A stretch of 41,441 bases of DNA, taken from positions 1 to 41,441 of the forward strand of contig JAFHCF010000256.1 in the NCBI GenBank assembly GCA_048497495.1, written 5' to 3'. Each line of letters starts with the position of its first letter. Within the stretch, counting starts at the first letter, position 1. The notes under the pieces are model-generated. The model was given only the letters and a program-made list of their open reading frames with translations. It searched no databases and was not told where the DNA came from. Origin of the DNA: JAFHCF01 sp048497495. GTDB taxonomy: Bacteria > Pseudomonadota > Alphaproteobacteria > Rhizobiales > Ancalomicrobiaceae. The position numbers were made by a program, and so were the translations under genes. Shown here in pieces: positions 23,449-31,584 of this stretch.

Positions 23449-24297
23449 ATGACCGATCGTTCCGCCTTCTTCATCTCCACCGATGACCTCGCCGCCCGCC
23501 TCGGCGATTCCCACCTGCGCATCGTCGACGCCTCCTGGTATCTGCCGACGGTGCCGCGCGACGCGCTGGTCGAATACGAGATCCGCCGCATTCCCGGCGC
23601 GGTCTATTTCGACATGGACGTGATCGCCGACACCACGACCGATCTGCCGCACATGCTGCCGAGCGTGCCGGAGTTCGAGCGCATGGCCGGCGAACTCGGC
23701 CTCTCGGAGACCGACGAGATCGTCGTCTACGACGGCGCCGGTCTCGCCTCGGCGCCGCGCGCCTGGTGGATGCTGCGGCTCTACGGCGCGAGCAACGTGC
23801 GCATTCTCGACGGCGGCCTCGAACGCTGGATGCGCGAGGGCCGGCCCCTCGACAAGGACGATCCGAAGCCGCCGGCGCCGGCCACCTTCCACGCCCGCCT
23901 CGACGCCCGCCCGGTGACCGACATGGCGGCGGTCGCCCGCCATCTCGCCGAGGGCAGCGCCGCCGTCGTCGACACGCGGCCGGCGGACCGCTTCTCCGGA
24001 GTGGCGCCCGAGCCGCGTGACGGCGTCCCCTCCGGCCACATGCCCGGCGCCGTCGGCATTCCCGCCTCGCGCTTCGTCACCGGCCTGTCGCTCGCCTCCG
24101 ACGAGGCGATCCGCGATGCGCTCGCCGGCGTCGATCTCGATCGGCCGATCGTCTGCTCCTGCGGCTCCGGCGTCACCGCCTCGATCCTCTGGCTGGCGCT
24201 CGAGGTGATCGGCGTGCCGGCGGAGAATCTGACGCTCTACGACGGTTCGTGGAGCGAATGGGCGACCCGGGGTGGCGCCATCGCCACGGGGGCGTGA
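23449..24297 (+). CDS. sseA: 3-mercaptopyruvate sulfurtransferase, copy 2
   Basis: Paralogue of the preceding sulfurtransferase, similar along its whole 282 residues (FFISTDDLAARLGDSHLRIVDASWYLP, DGGLERWMREG, SGHMPGAVGIP). Its active loop is CSCGSGVTA with catalytic Cys238 and an additional Cys236 two residues before it, absent from copy 1 (TSCGSGVSA). That vicinal cysteine might form a regulatory disulfide, an inference. The ATG at 23449 has GAGGGG just upstream; an open frame reaching back to 23233 runs into the repeat. The pair probably arose by duplication, after which the repeat inserted between them or helped produce the duplication. It converges on the tetR gene. Confidence 0.92.
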   Translation: MTDRSAFFISTDDLAARLGDSHLRIVDASWYLPTVPRDALVEYEIRRIPGAVYFDMDVIADTTTDLPHMLPSVPEFERMAGELGLSETDEIVVYDGAGLASAPRAWWMLRLYGASNVRILDGGLERWMREGRPLDKDDPKPPAPATFHARLDARPVTDMAAVARHLAEGSAAVVDTRPADRFSGVAPEPRDGVPSGHMPGAVGIPASRFVTGLSLASDEAIRDALAGVDLDRPIVCSCGSGVTASILWLALEVIGVPAENLTLYDGSWSEWATRGGAIATGA

Positions 24298-24349
24298 TCG
24301 GGGGGCGGCGGCGTGCCCGGCCGAAGCCGTCTTGGGCTTCATCCTCGCC

Positions 24350-25081
24350 CTACCCGCCCCGCGCCGCGATCCCCTCGACGATCATGTCGATCAGAACGTG
24401 GCGATCGGCGGCCGGGGCGCCGGGCTGGCCCGCCGCGCCGTCGCGGATCTGGCCGTCGAGCAGCAGCACCGCGTGGCCGTGTTCGGCGGCCCAGACGGCG
24501 GCGGCGATCTCGGCCGCCGGGCGATCGGCCCGCATCCGCCCGGCGGCCTGGCCGGCGGCGACGATGTCGATCAAGGATCCGAGCGCCGCCGACGCGGCCT
24601 CGGCGAGCGCCGGATGGCGGGCCGGATCGCAGAGCTCGGCGAGAAACATCACCCGATAGGCGCCGGGATGGCGCTCGGCGAAGTCGAGATAAGCGAGCCC
24701 GGCGCGGCGCAGCGAGGCGACGGCGTCGATCGCTCCTCCGGGGCGGACGATCGCCGAGGTGACCGCCCGGTCGAGGCGGGCGAAGCCGCGCGCCGCGATC
24801 TCGGCGAGGAGATCGGCCTTGGCGGCGAAATGGCGATAGGCGGCGGTATGGCTGACGCCGACGCTCTCGGCCACCTCGCGCAGCGAGAAGTCGGGCCCGC
24901 CGCGCGCCGCGATCAGGCCGGAAGCGGCGGCGACCAGGGCGCTCGCCAGATCGCCGTGATGGAACCCGCGCTTCGCCGCCGCGCCGCGCCCGGCCCTGCC
25001 GCCGGCGATGCCGTCACCCTCGGGGCCGGCCGCGATCACGCCCGCGCCCGGGCGCCGTGGTCTCGTTCCGTCTCCCGCCAT
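24350..25081 (-). CDS. TetR-family transcriptional regulator (WHG-domain type)
   Basis: Repressor of 243 residues. After a basic, Gly/Ala-rich leader comes the helix-turn-helix (FSLREVAESVGVSHTAAYRHFAAKADLLAEIA), then a ligand-binding helical domain with AYLDFAERHPGAYRVMF, the hallmark of the WHG-type TetR C-terminus. Longer in-frame starts up to 25162 (TTG) exist but would run through the two operator palindromes, so the ATG at 25081 is preferred. It is divergent from a quinone reductase gene with the palindromes between them, so it most likely represses both that gene and itself. The inducer is unknown; quinones or electrophiles would fit the target. Confidence 0.9.
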   Translation of the reverse strand: MAGDGTRPRRPGAGVIAAGPEGDGIAGGRAGRGAAAKRGFHHGDLASALVAAASGLIAARGGPDFSLREVAESVGVSHTAAYRHFAAKADLLAEIAARGFARLDRAVTSAIVRPGGAIDAVASLRRAGLAYLDFAERHPGAYRVMFLAELCDPARHPALAEAASAALGSLIDIVAAGQAAGRMRADRPAAEIAAAVWAAEHGHAVLLLDGQIRDGAAGQPGAPAADRHVLIDMIVEGIAARGG

Positions 25082-25144
25082 GGCCGATCGCCTCACTCTG
25101 TTCGGCGCGGATTCGCCGAAGGGTTCGCGCCCCATTTCATTACA

Positions 25145-25191
25145 TGTTGCCAGTGGCAACAAGTTCGAATATCGTGTTACCAGTGGTTACA
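25145..25191. promoter_or_regulatory. Twin TetR operators and embedded promoter
   Basis: Two 17-bp palindromes with the same core: TGTTGCCAGTGGCAACA (25145-25161, perfect) and TGTTACCAGTGGTTACA (25175-25191, one mismatched pair). Their centres are 30 bp apart, about three helical turns, so both face the same side. A sigma-70-like promoter for the quinone reductase gene fits inside: TTGCCA (25147-25152), a 17-base spacer and TATCGT (25170-25175). Operator 1 covers the -35 and operator 2 the start-site region. The divergent TetR regulator is the obvious binder. Confidence 0.75.
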
Positions 25192-25203
25192 TGGGGCGAG
25201 TCG

Positions 25204-25782
25204 ATGGTCAAGATCCTGGTTCTCGTCGGCCATCCGCGCCCGTCGAGCTTCTGCGCGGCGCTGGCCGAGCGCTACGGCGCGGGCGCCCGGGCCGCCGGCC
25301 ACGAGGTCCGTGTGTCGGCGCTGACCGACATCCCCGTCGATCTGGTGGCGCCCGACTACAAGGGTGAGAGGGCCGATCCGCCCGCCTGGATCGCGGCCGT
25401 CCAGGCCGACATCGCCTGGTGCGATCACTGGGTGATCGTCATGCCCTTGTGGTGGGGCGGCGCGCCGGCGGGGCTGAAGGCGCTCCTCGATCGGGTGCTG
25501 CTGCCCGGCTTCGCCTTCCGCTACCGGGCGAAAGGCTTGATGTGGGACAAGCTCCTCACCGGCCGCTCGGCGCGGGTGATCGTCACCGCCGACACCCCGC
25601 CCTTGGTGCTGCGCTGGCTCTGGGGCTGGCCGATCATCCGCCAGTTTCGCCGCCAGATCCTCGGCTTCTGCGGCTTCTCCCCCGTCGCCGCCACGGTCTT
25701 CGGCTCGATCAAGACCTCGAGCCCCGAGAAGCGGGCGAAATGGCTCGACGAAGCGGAAGCCCTGGGACGTGCGGCGAGGTAG
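25204..25782 (+). CDS. NAD(P)H:quinone oxidoreductase, flavodoxin fold
   Basis: FMN- or FAD-binding two-electron reductase of the NQO1/KefF/MdaB family, 192 residues. It starts with the strand VKILVLVGHPRPSS and flavin loop, contains WVIVMPLWWGGAPAGLKALLDRV with the WWGG-P substrate region and FAFRY, and ends with a charged helix. Such enzymes reduce quinones or azo compounds and protect against electrophiles. The ATG at 25204 is 13 bases beyond the second operator, with GGGGCGAG upstream; a longer open frame would cross both operators. The stop codon TAG is immediately followed by the first 32-bp palindromic repeat. Control by the divergent TetR protein is inferred from the twin operators. 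Confidence 0.9.
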   Translation: MVKILVLVGHPRPSSFCAALAERYGAGARAAGHEVRVSALTDIPVDLVAPDYKGERADPPAWIAAVQADIAWCDHWVIVMPLWWGGAPAGLKALLDRVLLPGFAFRYRAKGLMWDKLLTGRSARVIVTADTPPLVLRWLWGWPIIRQFRRQILGFCGFSPVAATVFGSIKTSSPEKRAKWLDEAEALGRAAR

Positions 25783-25813
25783 GGCGGAAGAACCGAAGGC
25801 GTATTCCGCCGGC
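25782..25813 (+). repeat. 32-bp palindromic repeat, copy 1
   Basis: Begins GGGCGGAAGAACCGAAGGCG and ends TATTCCGCCGGC; the ends GGCGGAA / TTCCGCC are complementary. It overlaps the last base of the quinone reductase stop codon. An inverted copy with one difference lies at 27275-27306. Palindromes of the GGCGGAATACGC...TTCCGCC kind are common intergenic repeats in proteobacteria. Confidence 0.88.
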
Positions 25814-26039
25814 GGCGCCGATCCTCGACTTCGGCTCTCGTAACCCGCACGTCCGAGCGCGAAGACAGGCGGACGGCGCCGGCATTAACCAGTGCTCGCA
25901 AAGATTGCAACTCGCACATATGTTTCCAATTTCTATCGGTATATGAGAAATAGCGACGAAACGCTGCTTGCATTTCCCGATCTCTCGCGGACCAACCGCG
26001 AGAGCCCTCGGGGACGAAGCCACGACGCCGGAACCGGTC

Positions 26040-27245
26040 ATGCCCTCCCCCCCCCCGCGCGCCCGAACAGCGGCCCGCGCGCAACTCGCGCCTCTGACCT
26101 CATTGCGGTTCCTCGCGGCTCTGCACGTGGTCGTCTTCCATTATTGGACATCCTTCCACCTCGCGCCGACCCGGCCGCTCGCCGTCGAATTGGGCTACAC
26201 CGGGGTGACGTTCTTCTTCATTCTGTCGGGCTTCATCCTGTCCTACGCCCACGACGTCGACGGCCGCCTGCCAGCCGATGAGACGAGGACATACTTCGTC
26301 GCGCGTTTCGCGCGGATCTATCCGGTCTATATCCTGACGATCGTGATCATGTATCCCGGTCTGATCCCCTCCCTCGCCTCGAGCGCGCTCGATCACGCCT
26401 ACCGACTGGTGTGGGCCGTATCCTCGCCTCTCGCGCTGCACGCCTGGATCCCCGGCGCGGCCTGTTCCCTGAACTGCCCGAATTGGTCGATCTCCACCGA
26501 GGTCTTCTTCTATGCGCTCTTCCCCTTGGCCTTCGGCCCGGTTCGCCGCCATCCCCGTGTCGCTCTGCCGCTGATCGTCGGAAGCATGATCATCCTGTGG
26601 ATCGCGCAGGCCGCCGCATGGCAATCGACGGGACGGTCGCTGGCGGCGATGGCGACCACCCGGCCGGCGATCGACTTCGACGGCGACCTGCTGCTCCAGT
26701 TCCTCACCTATTTTCCACCGATGCGCCTGCCGGAGTTTCTGCTCGGCATCGCCCTCTACGGGGTGTGGCGGGACGGCGAAAACCGCATTCCGGCATCCCG
26801 TCTCGCCATCGCCGCGGCGATCGGCGCGGTGATCGTCGTCACGGCCGCGCCCCATCTTCCCGAAAACGTGCTGCGCAACGGGTTCGCCGCGATCTGCCAT
26901 GCCCCGCTGATCCTCGCGGCGGCCAATACCGCCTCCGGTCCGCTGCACGGTCGGCTGGCGGTGTGGCTCGGGCAGATATCCTTCGCGCTCTACCTGATCC
27001 ACTCCCCGGTGGATTCCTACCTGCGAGCCGTCGACAAGGCGCTTTTGTCCTCGACGCTCGCCGCCAACCCGGTGGTGTTCTTCGCGCTGGCGACGACGCT
27101 CGCCTTGGCGTCGGCCGCCGTGCTGTTCCATTTCGTGGAGGAACCGGCGCGCCGCGCCCTCATGCGCCGATACGCGGCCCATGTTCGACGTCGGCAGACA
27201 GACCGCGCGGCGGCCGATCGACCGCGGACGACGGTCCCGATGTAG
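26040..27245 (+). CDS. Acyltransferase 3 family membrane protein (OafA/YrhL-like)
   Basis: Integral membrane enzyme that transfers acetyl or other acyl groups to cell-surface sugars. The 401 residues contain about ten hydrophobic segments, the conserved Arg and His of the first (R23 and H34 in LRFLAALHVVVFHY), FFILSGFILSY, RFARIYPVY and the late SFALYLIHSPV. The frame opens at a TTG at 25968, but the ATG at 26040 is a more plausible start. Upstream, 25840-25970 is distinctly A+T-rich and holds a 9-bp hairpin (CTCTCGCGG / CCGCGAGAG, 25982-26004). Inverted copies of a 32-bp repeat lie on both sides of the gene, and its function is unrelated to both neighbours, hinting at lateral acquisition. 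Confidence 0.88.
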   Translation: MPSPPPRARTAARAQLAPLTSLRFLAALHVVVFHYWTSFHLAPTRPLAVELGYTGVTFFFILSGFILSYAHDVDGRLPADETRTYFVARFARIYPVYILTIVIMYPGLIPSLASSALDHAYRLVWAVSSPLALHAWIPGAACSLNCPNWSISTEVFFYALFPLAFGPVRRHPRVALPLIVGSMIILWIAQAAAWQSTGRSLAAMATTRPAIDFDGDLLLQFLTYFPPMRLPEFLLGIALYGVWRDGENRIPASRLAIAAAIGAVIVVTAAPHLPENVLRNGFAAICHAPLILAAANTASGPLHGRLAVWLGQISFALYLIHSPVDSYLRAVDKALLSSTLAANPVVFFALATTLALASAAVLFHFVEEPARRALMRRYAAHVRRRQTDRAAADRPRTTVPM

Positions 27246-27274
27246 CCGGTTCCCGACGTTCCCTTTCGGGCTCG

Positions 27275-27306
27275 GCCGGCGGAATACGCCTTCGGCTCTT
27301 CCGCCC
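27275..27306 (-). repeat. 32-bp palindromic repeat, copy 2 (inverted)
   Basis: Reverse complement of the repeat at 25782-25813 with one base difference (GAGCC for GAACC). It lies in the short gap between the convergent acyltransferase and aapP genes, where it may also act as a transcription stop for either strand. Confidence 0.88.
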
Positions 27307-27314
27307 CCCTGCCC

Positions 27315-28097
27315 TCAATGCAGGATCTGGCTGAGGAACAGCTTGGTGCGCTCGTGCTTGGGGTCGGCGAAGAAGGCGTTGGGCTCGTTGGATTCGATCA
27401 CCTGGCCGGCATCCATGAAGATCACCCGGTCGGCGACCTGACGGGCGAAGCCCATCTCGTGGGTGACGCAGAGCATGGTCATGCCCTCGTTGGCGAGGGA
27501 GACCATGGTGTCGAGCACCTCCTTGACCATTTCCGGATCGAGCGCCGAGGTCGGCTCGTCGAACAGCATGATCTTCGGGCTCATGCACAGCGAGCGGGCG
27601 ATGGCGACGCGCTGCTGCTGGCCGCCGGAGAGCTGGCCGGGATATTTCAGCGCCTGCTCGGGGATGCGGACGCGCTCGAGGTAGCGCATCGCCACCTCCT
27701 CGGCCTCCCGCTTGGCCATCTTCCTCACCCAGATCGGCGCCAGGGTGCAGTTTTCCAGGATGGTCAGGTGGGGGAAGAGGTTGAAGTGCTGGAATACCAT
27801 GCCGACGTCGCGGCGCACCTCGTCGATCCGCTTCAGGTCCTCGGTCAGTTCGGTGCCATCGACGATGATGCGGCCGGCCTGATGTTCCTCGAGCCGGTTG
27901 ATGCAGCGGATCATCGTCGACTTGCCCGAGCCCGACGGCCCGCAGATGACGATCTTCTCGCCCTTCCGAACGGTCAGGTCGATGTCCTTCAGGACGTGGA
28001 AGTCGCCGTACCACTTGTTGACGCCGACCATCTCGACGGCGGGGGCGGAAGCGGCGGACGCGGCGGCGCTCGTCTGAGCGGTGGCGGTGTCGGACAT
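27315..28097 (-). CDS. aapP: General L-amino-acid ABC transporter, ATP-binding subunit
   Basis: ATPase that powers amino-acid uptake. After an Ala/Ser-rich leader of about 20 residues, the 260-residue product shows Walker A GPSGSGKST at 53-61, the Q-loop Gln103 in MVFQHFNLFPHL, the signature LSGGQ at 156-160, Walker B IMLFDEP ending at the catalytic Glu181, and the switch His in VTHEMGF. This is the polar amino-acid (GlnQ/AapP) branch. It is the last gene of the aapJQMP set, 18 bases after aapM, and forms a heteromeric transporter with AapQ, AapM and the binding protein AapJ. Confidence 0.95.
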   Translation of the reverse strand: MSDTATAQTSAAASAASAPAVEMVGVNKWYGDFHVLKDIDLTVRKGEKIVICGPSGSGKSTMIRCINRLEEHQAGRIIVDGTELTEDLKRIDEVRRDVGMVFQHFNLFPHLTILENCTLAPIWVRKMAKREAEEVAMRYLERVRIPEQALKYPGQLSGGQQQRVAIARSLCMSPKIMLFDEPTSALDPEMVKEVLDTMVSLANEGMTMLCVTHEMGFARQVADRVIFMDAGQVIESNEPNAFFADPKHERTKLFLSQILH

Positions 28098-28115
28098 GAT
28101 GTTTTTCCTCGCTCG

Positions 28116-29255
28116 TCAGCGCTTGTGCCCGGTGGCGAGCCGGCGTTCCAACCATTGCGAATAGCGGCTCATGCCGAAGCAGAAGATCCAGAAGGTCATC
28201 GCCGCGACCAGGTAGCCGGTCTTGCCGGTGACCGGCGAGATCCACACCGGATCGGCGAGCGAGGCCTGGATCATGCCGAGCAGGTCGAAGATCGAGACGA
28301 TCAACACCAGCGTCGTGTCCTTGAACAGCGAGATGAAGGAGTTGACGATGCCGGGGATGACCATCTTCAGGGCCTGCGGCATGACGATCAGGCCCATCAT
28401 CTGCCAGTAGCCGAGACCGAGCGCCATGGCGCCCTCGTACTGGCCCTTGGGGATCGCCTGCAGGCCGCCGCGGATGGTCTCGGCGAGATAGGCCGAGGTG
28501 AAGATCGCCACGCCGATCAGGGCTCTCAGCAGCTTGTCGACCTCGATGCCCTCGGGCATGAACAGCGGCAGCATGTTGGAGGCCATGAACAGCACGGTGA
28601 TCAGCGGCACGCCGCGCCAGAACTCGATGGTGACGATGCAGATCATCTTGATGATCGGCAGCTCGGAGCGGCGACCCAGCGCCAGCAGGATGCCGAGCGG
28701 CAGCGAGCAGACGATGCCGGTGATCGACACGATCAGCGTGACCAGCAGGCCGCCCCAGAGCGTCGTCTCCACCGGCACCATACCGAACCAACGGCCGGTC
28801 AGAAGCACGAAGGCGACGATCGGCAGGCCGACCAGGAAGGCGAACGCGTTGAGACGCTTGTAGGGCAGCTTGGGGATCGCCAGCGGGATCAGGGTGGCGG
28901 CGAAGAGGATGAAGACCAGCGTCGGCCGCCAGCGTTCGGCTTCCGGATAGCGGCCGTAGACGAACTGCTTCCAATAGGCCTGGACATAGGGCCAGCAGGC
29001 GCCGACCCCCTCGGCCCGGCAGGTCTCGCCGTCCTTGGCGACCCACACGGCGCGCAGCAACGCGAAGTCGATCACCTGCCAGGCGAGCCAGGCGATCAGC
29101 AGCACGCCGAGGGCGGTGAGCGCCGCGTCGGCGATCGAGCCGAAGAGATGGGTGCGCATCCAGGCCCAGGGGCCGACGATGGACTTGGGCGGCGGCGCCG
29201 CCTGCGTCAGGTTCGATCGCACGAAGGCGATGCCGGCGGAGGTCATGTCGGTCAT
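28116..29255 (-). CDS. aapM: General L-amino-acid ABC transporter, permease AapM
   Basis: Inner-membrane channel subunit, 379 residues. An N-terminal membrane segment and a periplasmic loop with CRAEGVGACWPYVQAYW precede the core with about eight membrane segments. The EAA-type loop that contacts the ATPase reads EGAMALGLGYWQMMGLIVMPQALK, followed by NSFISLFKDTTLV, as in the His/Glu/Arg permease family. The long periplasmic loop with two cysteines is typical of AapM/BztC rather than short GlnP permeases. It starts 4 bases after the aapQ stop and precedes aapP by 18 bases, so translation is probably coupled. Confidence 0.95.
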   Translation of the reverse strand: MTDMTSAGIAFVRSNLTQAAPPPKSIVGPWAWMRTHLFGSIADAALTALGVLLIAWLAWQVIDFALLRAVWVAKDGETCRAEGVGACWPYVQAYWKQFVYGRYPEAERWRPTLVFILFAATLIPLAIPKLPYKRLNAFAFLVGLPIVAFVLLTGRWFGMVPVETTLWGGLLVTLIVSITGIVCSLPLGILLALGRRSELPIIKMICIVTIEFWRGVPLITVLFMASNMLPLFMPEGIEVDKLLRALIGVAIFTSAYLAETIRGGLQAIPKGQYEGAMALGLGYWQMMGLIVMPQALKMVIPGIVNSFISLFKDTTLVLIVSIFDLLGMIQASLADPVWISPVTGKTGYLVAAMTFWIFCFGMSRYSQWLERRLATGHKR

Positions 29256-29259
29256 CGCC

Positions 29260-30462
29260 TCATCTCTCCACGATCGCCATGCGGCGGTTGTAGCCGTTCA
29301 TGATCATGGCGGTCAGCACCGAGGTGCCGAGATAGATCGCCATCCAGATGGCGATGACCTCGATCGCCTGACCCGACTGGTTGAGCACGATGCCGCCGAC
29401 CGAGACGAGGTCCGGGTAGGCGATGGCGACGGCCAGGGACGAGTTCTTGGTGAGGTTCAGATACTGGTTGGTCAGCGGCGGAATGATCACCCGCATCGCT
29501 TGGGGGATCACCACCAGCCGCAGGGTCTGTCCGTGGGTGAGGCCGAGCGAGCGGGCGGCTTCCGTCTGGCCGTGGCTGACCGCCAGGATGCCGGCGCGCA
29601 CCACCTCGGCGATGAAGCTCGCCGTGTAGATCGAGAGCGCCAGGACGAGGGCGATCAACTCGGGGATGACCTGGATGCCGCCCTGCAGGTTGAAGGTCGA
29701 CTTCTTCGGCGCCACCAACGACAGATCGAAGCCCGACAGGGCGAAGGCGAGGAGCGGCAGGCCGAGGATCAGGCCGATCGTGGTCCAGCCGGCGGGAAAC
29801 TGCTGCCCGGTCTCCGCCTGACGCAGGCGCGCCCAGCGTCGGATCACCCAGGAGACCACCAGGCCCACGGCGAGGCCGACGACGATGCCCCATCCGGCGA
29901 AGGCGCCGAAGTGGAACTCCGGCAGGTAGAGGCCGCGATTGTTGATGAACACCCAACCGGGTATCGGCTGCAACGAGGCGCGCGGCGCCGGCAGGACGCC
30001 GAGGACGGCGAAATACCAGAAGAAGATCTGCAGCAGCAGCGGAATGTTGCGGATCAGCTCGACATAGCCGGTGCACAACCTCGAGATGACGAAGTTGTGG
30101 GAGAGCCGGCCTATGCCGACCAGGAAGCCGAAGACGGTGGCGAAGAAGACGCCGGCGACGGCGACGATCGCGGTGTTGACCACCCCGACGAGGATCGCCC
30201 GGCCATAACTGGCGTCCTTGGGGAAGGAGATCGACTCCTGCGCCAGATCGAAGCCGGCGGTGGTGGAGAGAAAGCCGAAGCCTTGCGCGATGTGCCGCTT
30301 CTCGAGATTGACCGCGGTGTTGTGGACGATCACCCAGGCCAATGCGGCGACGCCGAGAAGCGTCAGTGCCTGGAAGGCGCGGCCGCGCCACAACGGATCA
30401 TTGTACCAGGGAACGCGCGGCGCCTGGTCGAGGGCACCGTGTCCTGTCCGAATCTGCGTCAT
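29260..30462 (-). CDS. aapQ: General L-amino-acid ABC transporter, permease AapQ
   Basis: Partner permease of AapM, 400 residues. It has a first membrane segment, a periplasmic loop (FDLAQESISFPKDASYGRA), the LVGIGRLSHNFVISRLCTGYVELIRNIPLL block, and the ATPase-contact loop EAARSLGLTHGQTLRLVVIPQAMR followed by NQYLNLTKNSSLAVAIAYPDLV. These match the AapQ/BztB family. The ATG at 30462 is preferred to an upstream in-frame start at 30537 because GGGGAGA precedes it and the MTQIRTGHG N-terminus is conserved. A strong stem-loop separates it from aapJ (30521-30551). Confidence 0.95.
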   Translation of the reverse strand: MTQIRTGHGALDQAPRVPWYNDPLWRGRAFQALTLLGVAALAWVIVHNTAVNLEKRHIAQGFGFLSTTAGFDLAQESISFPKDASYGRAILVGVVNTAIVAVAGVFFATVFGFLVGIGRLSHNFVISRLCTGYVELIRNIPLLLQIFFWYFAVLGVLPAPRASLQPIPGWVFINNRGLYLPEFHFGAFAGWGIVVGLAVGLVVSWVIRRWARLRQAETGQQFPAGWTTIGLILGLPLLAFALSGFDLSLVAPKKSTFNLQGGIQVIPELIALVLALSIYTASFIAEVVRAGILAVSHGQTEAARSLGLTHGQTLRLVVIPQAMRVIIPPLTNQYLNLTKNSSLAVAIAYPDLVSVGGIVLNQSGQAIEVIAIWMAIYLGTSVLTAMIMNGYNRRMAIVER

Positions 30463-30520
30463 GCTGTCTCCCCACGGCGGCGCAGTTGCGCCGTCACCCC
30501 CATGCGACGGGACACGGAGC

Positions 30521-30551
30521 CGGATCCGGCCGAGCAAGTCGGCCGGATCCG
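30521..30551 (-). promoter_or_regulatory. Stem-loop between aapJ and aapQ
   Basis: Perfect 13-bp stem CGGATCCGGCCGA / TCGGCCGGATCCG with a 5-base loop, 16 bases after the aapJ stop. Stable intercistronic hairpins after the binding-protein gene are a known way to keep that mRNA segment abundant relative to the permease genes. No T-run follows, so partial termination plus 3'-end protection is the likeliest role. Confidence 0.7.
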
Positions 30552-30567
30552 ATGTCGGATGGCGCGA

Positions 30568-31584
30568 TCAGCGGACCGGCGGAGCGTACTGAAGGCCGCC
30601 CTTGGTCCACAACGCGTTGATGCCGCGGGAGATCTTCAGCGGGCTGGTCTCGCCGACGTTCTTCTCGAACAGTTCGCCGTAATTGCCCACCAACTTGATG
30701 ATCTGGTAGGCCCAGGCGTTGGTCAGGCCGAGGTCGGCGCCGAACGAGCCGTCCTTGCCGAGGAAGCGCTTGATGTCCGGGTTCTCGGTCTTGGCGAGCG
30801 TCTCGTCGACGTTCGCCTTGGTCAGGCCGAGCTCCTCGGCGTTGAGCAGCGCGAAGTAGGTCCACTTGACGACGCTGAACCAGGCGTCGTCGCCCTGGCG
30901 CACCATCGGGCCGAGCGGCTCCTTGGAGATGATCTCGGGCAGAACGATGTGCTCGTCGGGCTTGGTCAGCTTGAGGCGCTCGGCGTAGAGGCCGGAGGCG
31001 TCGGTGGTCAGCACGTCGCAGCGGCCGGCGTCGTAGGCCTTGACCACCTCTTCCGACTTCTCGAAGGACACGACCTTGTAGTCGAGCTTCTGGGTGCGGA
31101 ACCAGTCGGCGAGGTTGAGTTCGGTGGTGGTGCCGGTGTTGGTGCACACCGAGGCGCCGCCGAGCTGCTTGGCGGAGGTGATGCCGAGCGACTTGCGCAC
31201 CATGTAGCCCTGGCCGTCGTAGTACATCACGCCGGCGAACTTGCCCTGCTTGGTGTCGCGCGACATGGTCCAGGTGGTGTTGCGCGACAGGACGTCGATC
31301 TCACCGGACTGGAGCGCGGTGAAGCGCTCCTTGGCGGAGAGCGGCGTGAACTTCACCTTGGTCGGGTCGTTGAAGATGGCGGCGGCGACCGAGCGGCAGA
31401 AGTCGACGTCGAGGCCGGTCCAGTTGCCGGCGCTGTCGGGCTGGGAGAAGCCCGCAAGTCCCTGGCTGACGCCGCATTGGATGAAGCCCTTGCCCTTGAC
31501 GTCGTCGAGGGTGCCGGCGAAAGCCGCGGTCGCGGTGGACGCCAGAGCGACACCGAAGGTCGCCGCGAGGAGCTTGGTTTTCAT
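30568..31584 (-). CDS. aapJ: General L-amino-acid ABC transporter, periplasmic binding protein
   Basis: Substrate-binding protein of the transporter, 338 residues with a Sec signal peptide (MKTKLLAATFG..., cleavage after AFA at about residue 24). The mature protein starts GTLDDVKGKGFIQCGVSQG and contains FTPLSAKERFTALQSGEIDVLSRNTTWT, CTNTGTTTELNLADW and YDAGRCDVLTTDASGLYA, all characteristic of AapJ/BztA. The frame is open to 31821, but only the start at 31584 gives a signal peptide and it has AAGG 8-9 bases upstream. As first gene it defines the operon promoter in 31585-32021. In Rhizobium leguminosarum the homologous system imports a wide range of L-amino acids. Confidence 0.96.
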   Translation of the reverse strand: MKTKLLAATFGVALASTATAAFAGTLDDVKGKGFIQCGVSQGLAGFSQPDSAGNWTGLDVDFCRSVAAAIFNDPTKVKFTPLSAKERFTALQSGEIDVLSRNTTWTMSRDTKQGKFAGVMYYDGQGYMVRKSLGITSAKQLGGASVCTNTGTTTELNLADWFRTQKLDYKVVSFEKSEEVVKAYDAGRCDVLTTDASGLYAERLKLTKPDEHIVLPEIISKEPLGPMVRQGDDAWFSVVKWTYFALLNAEELGLTKANVDETLAKTENPDIKRFLGKDGSFGADLGLTNAWAYQIIKLVGNYGELFEKNVGETSPLKISRGINALWTKGGLQYAPPVR

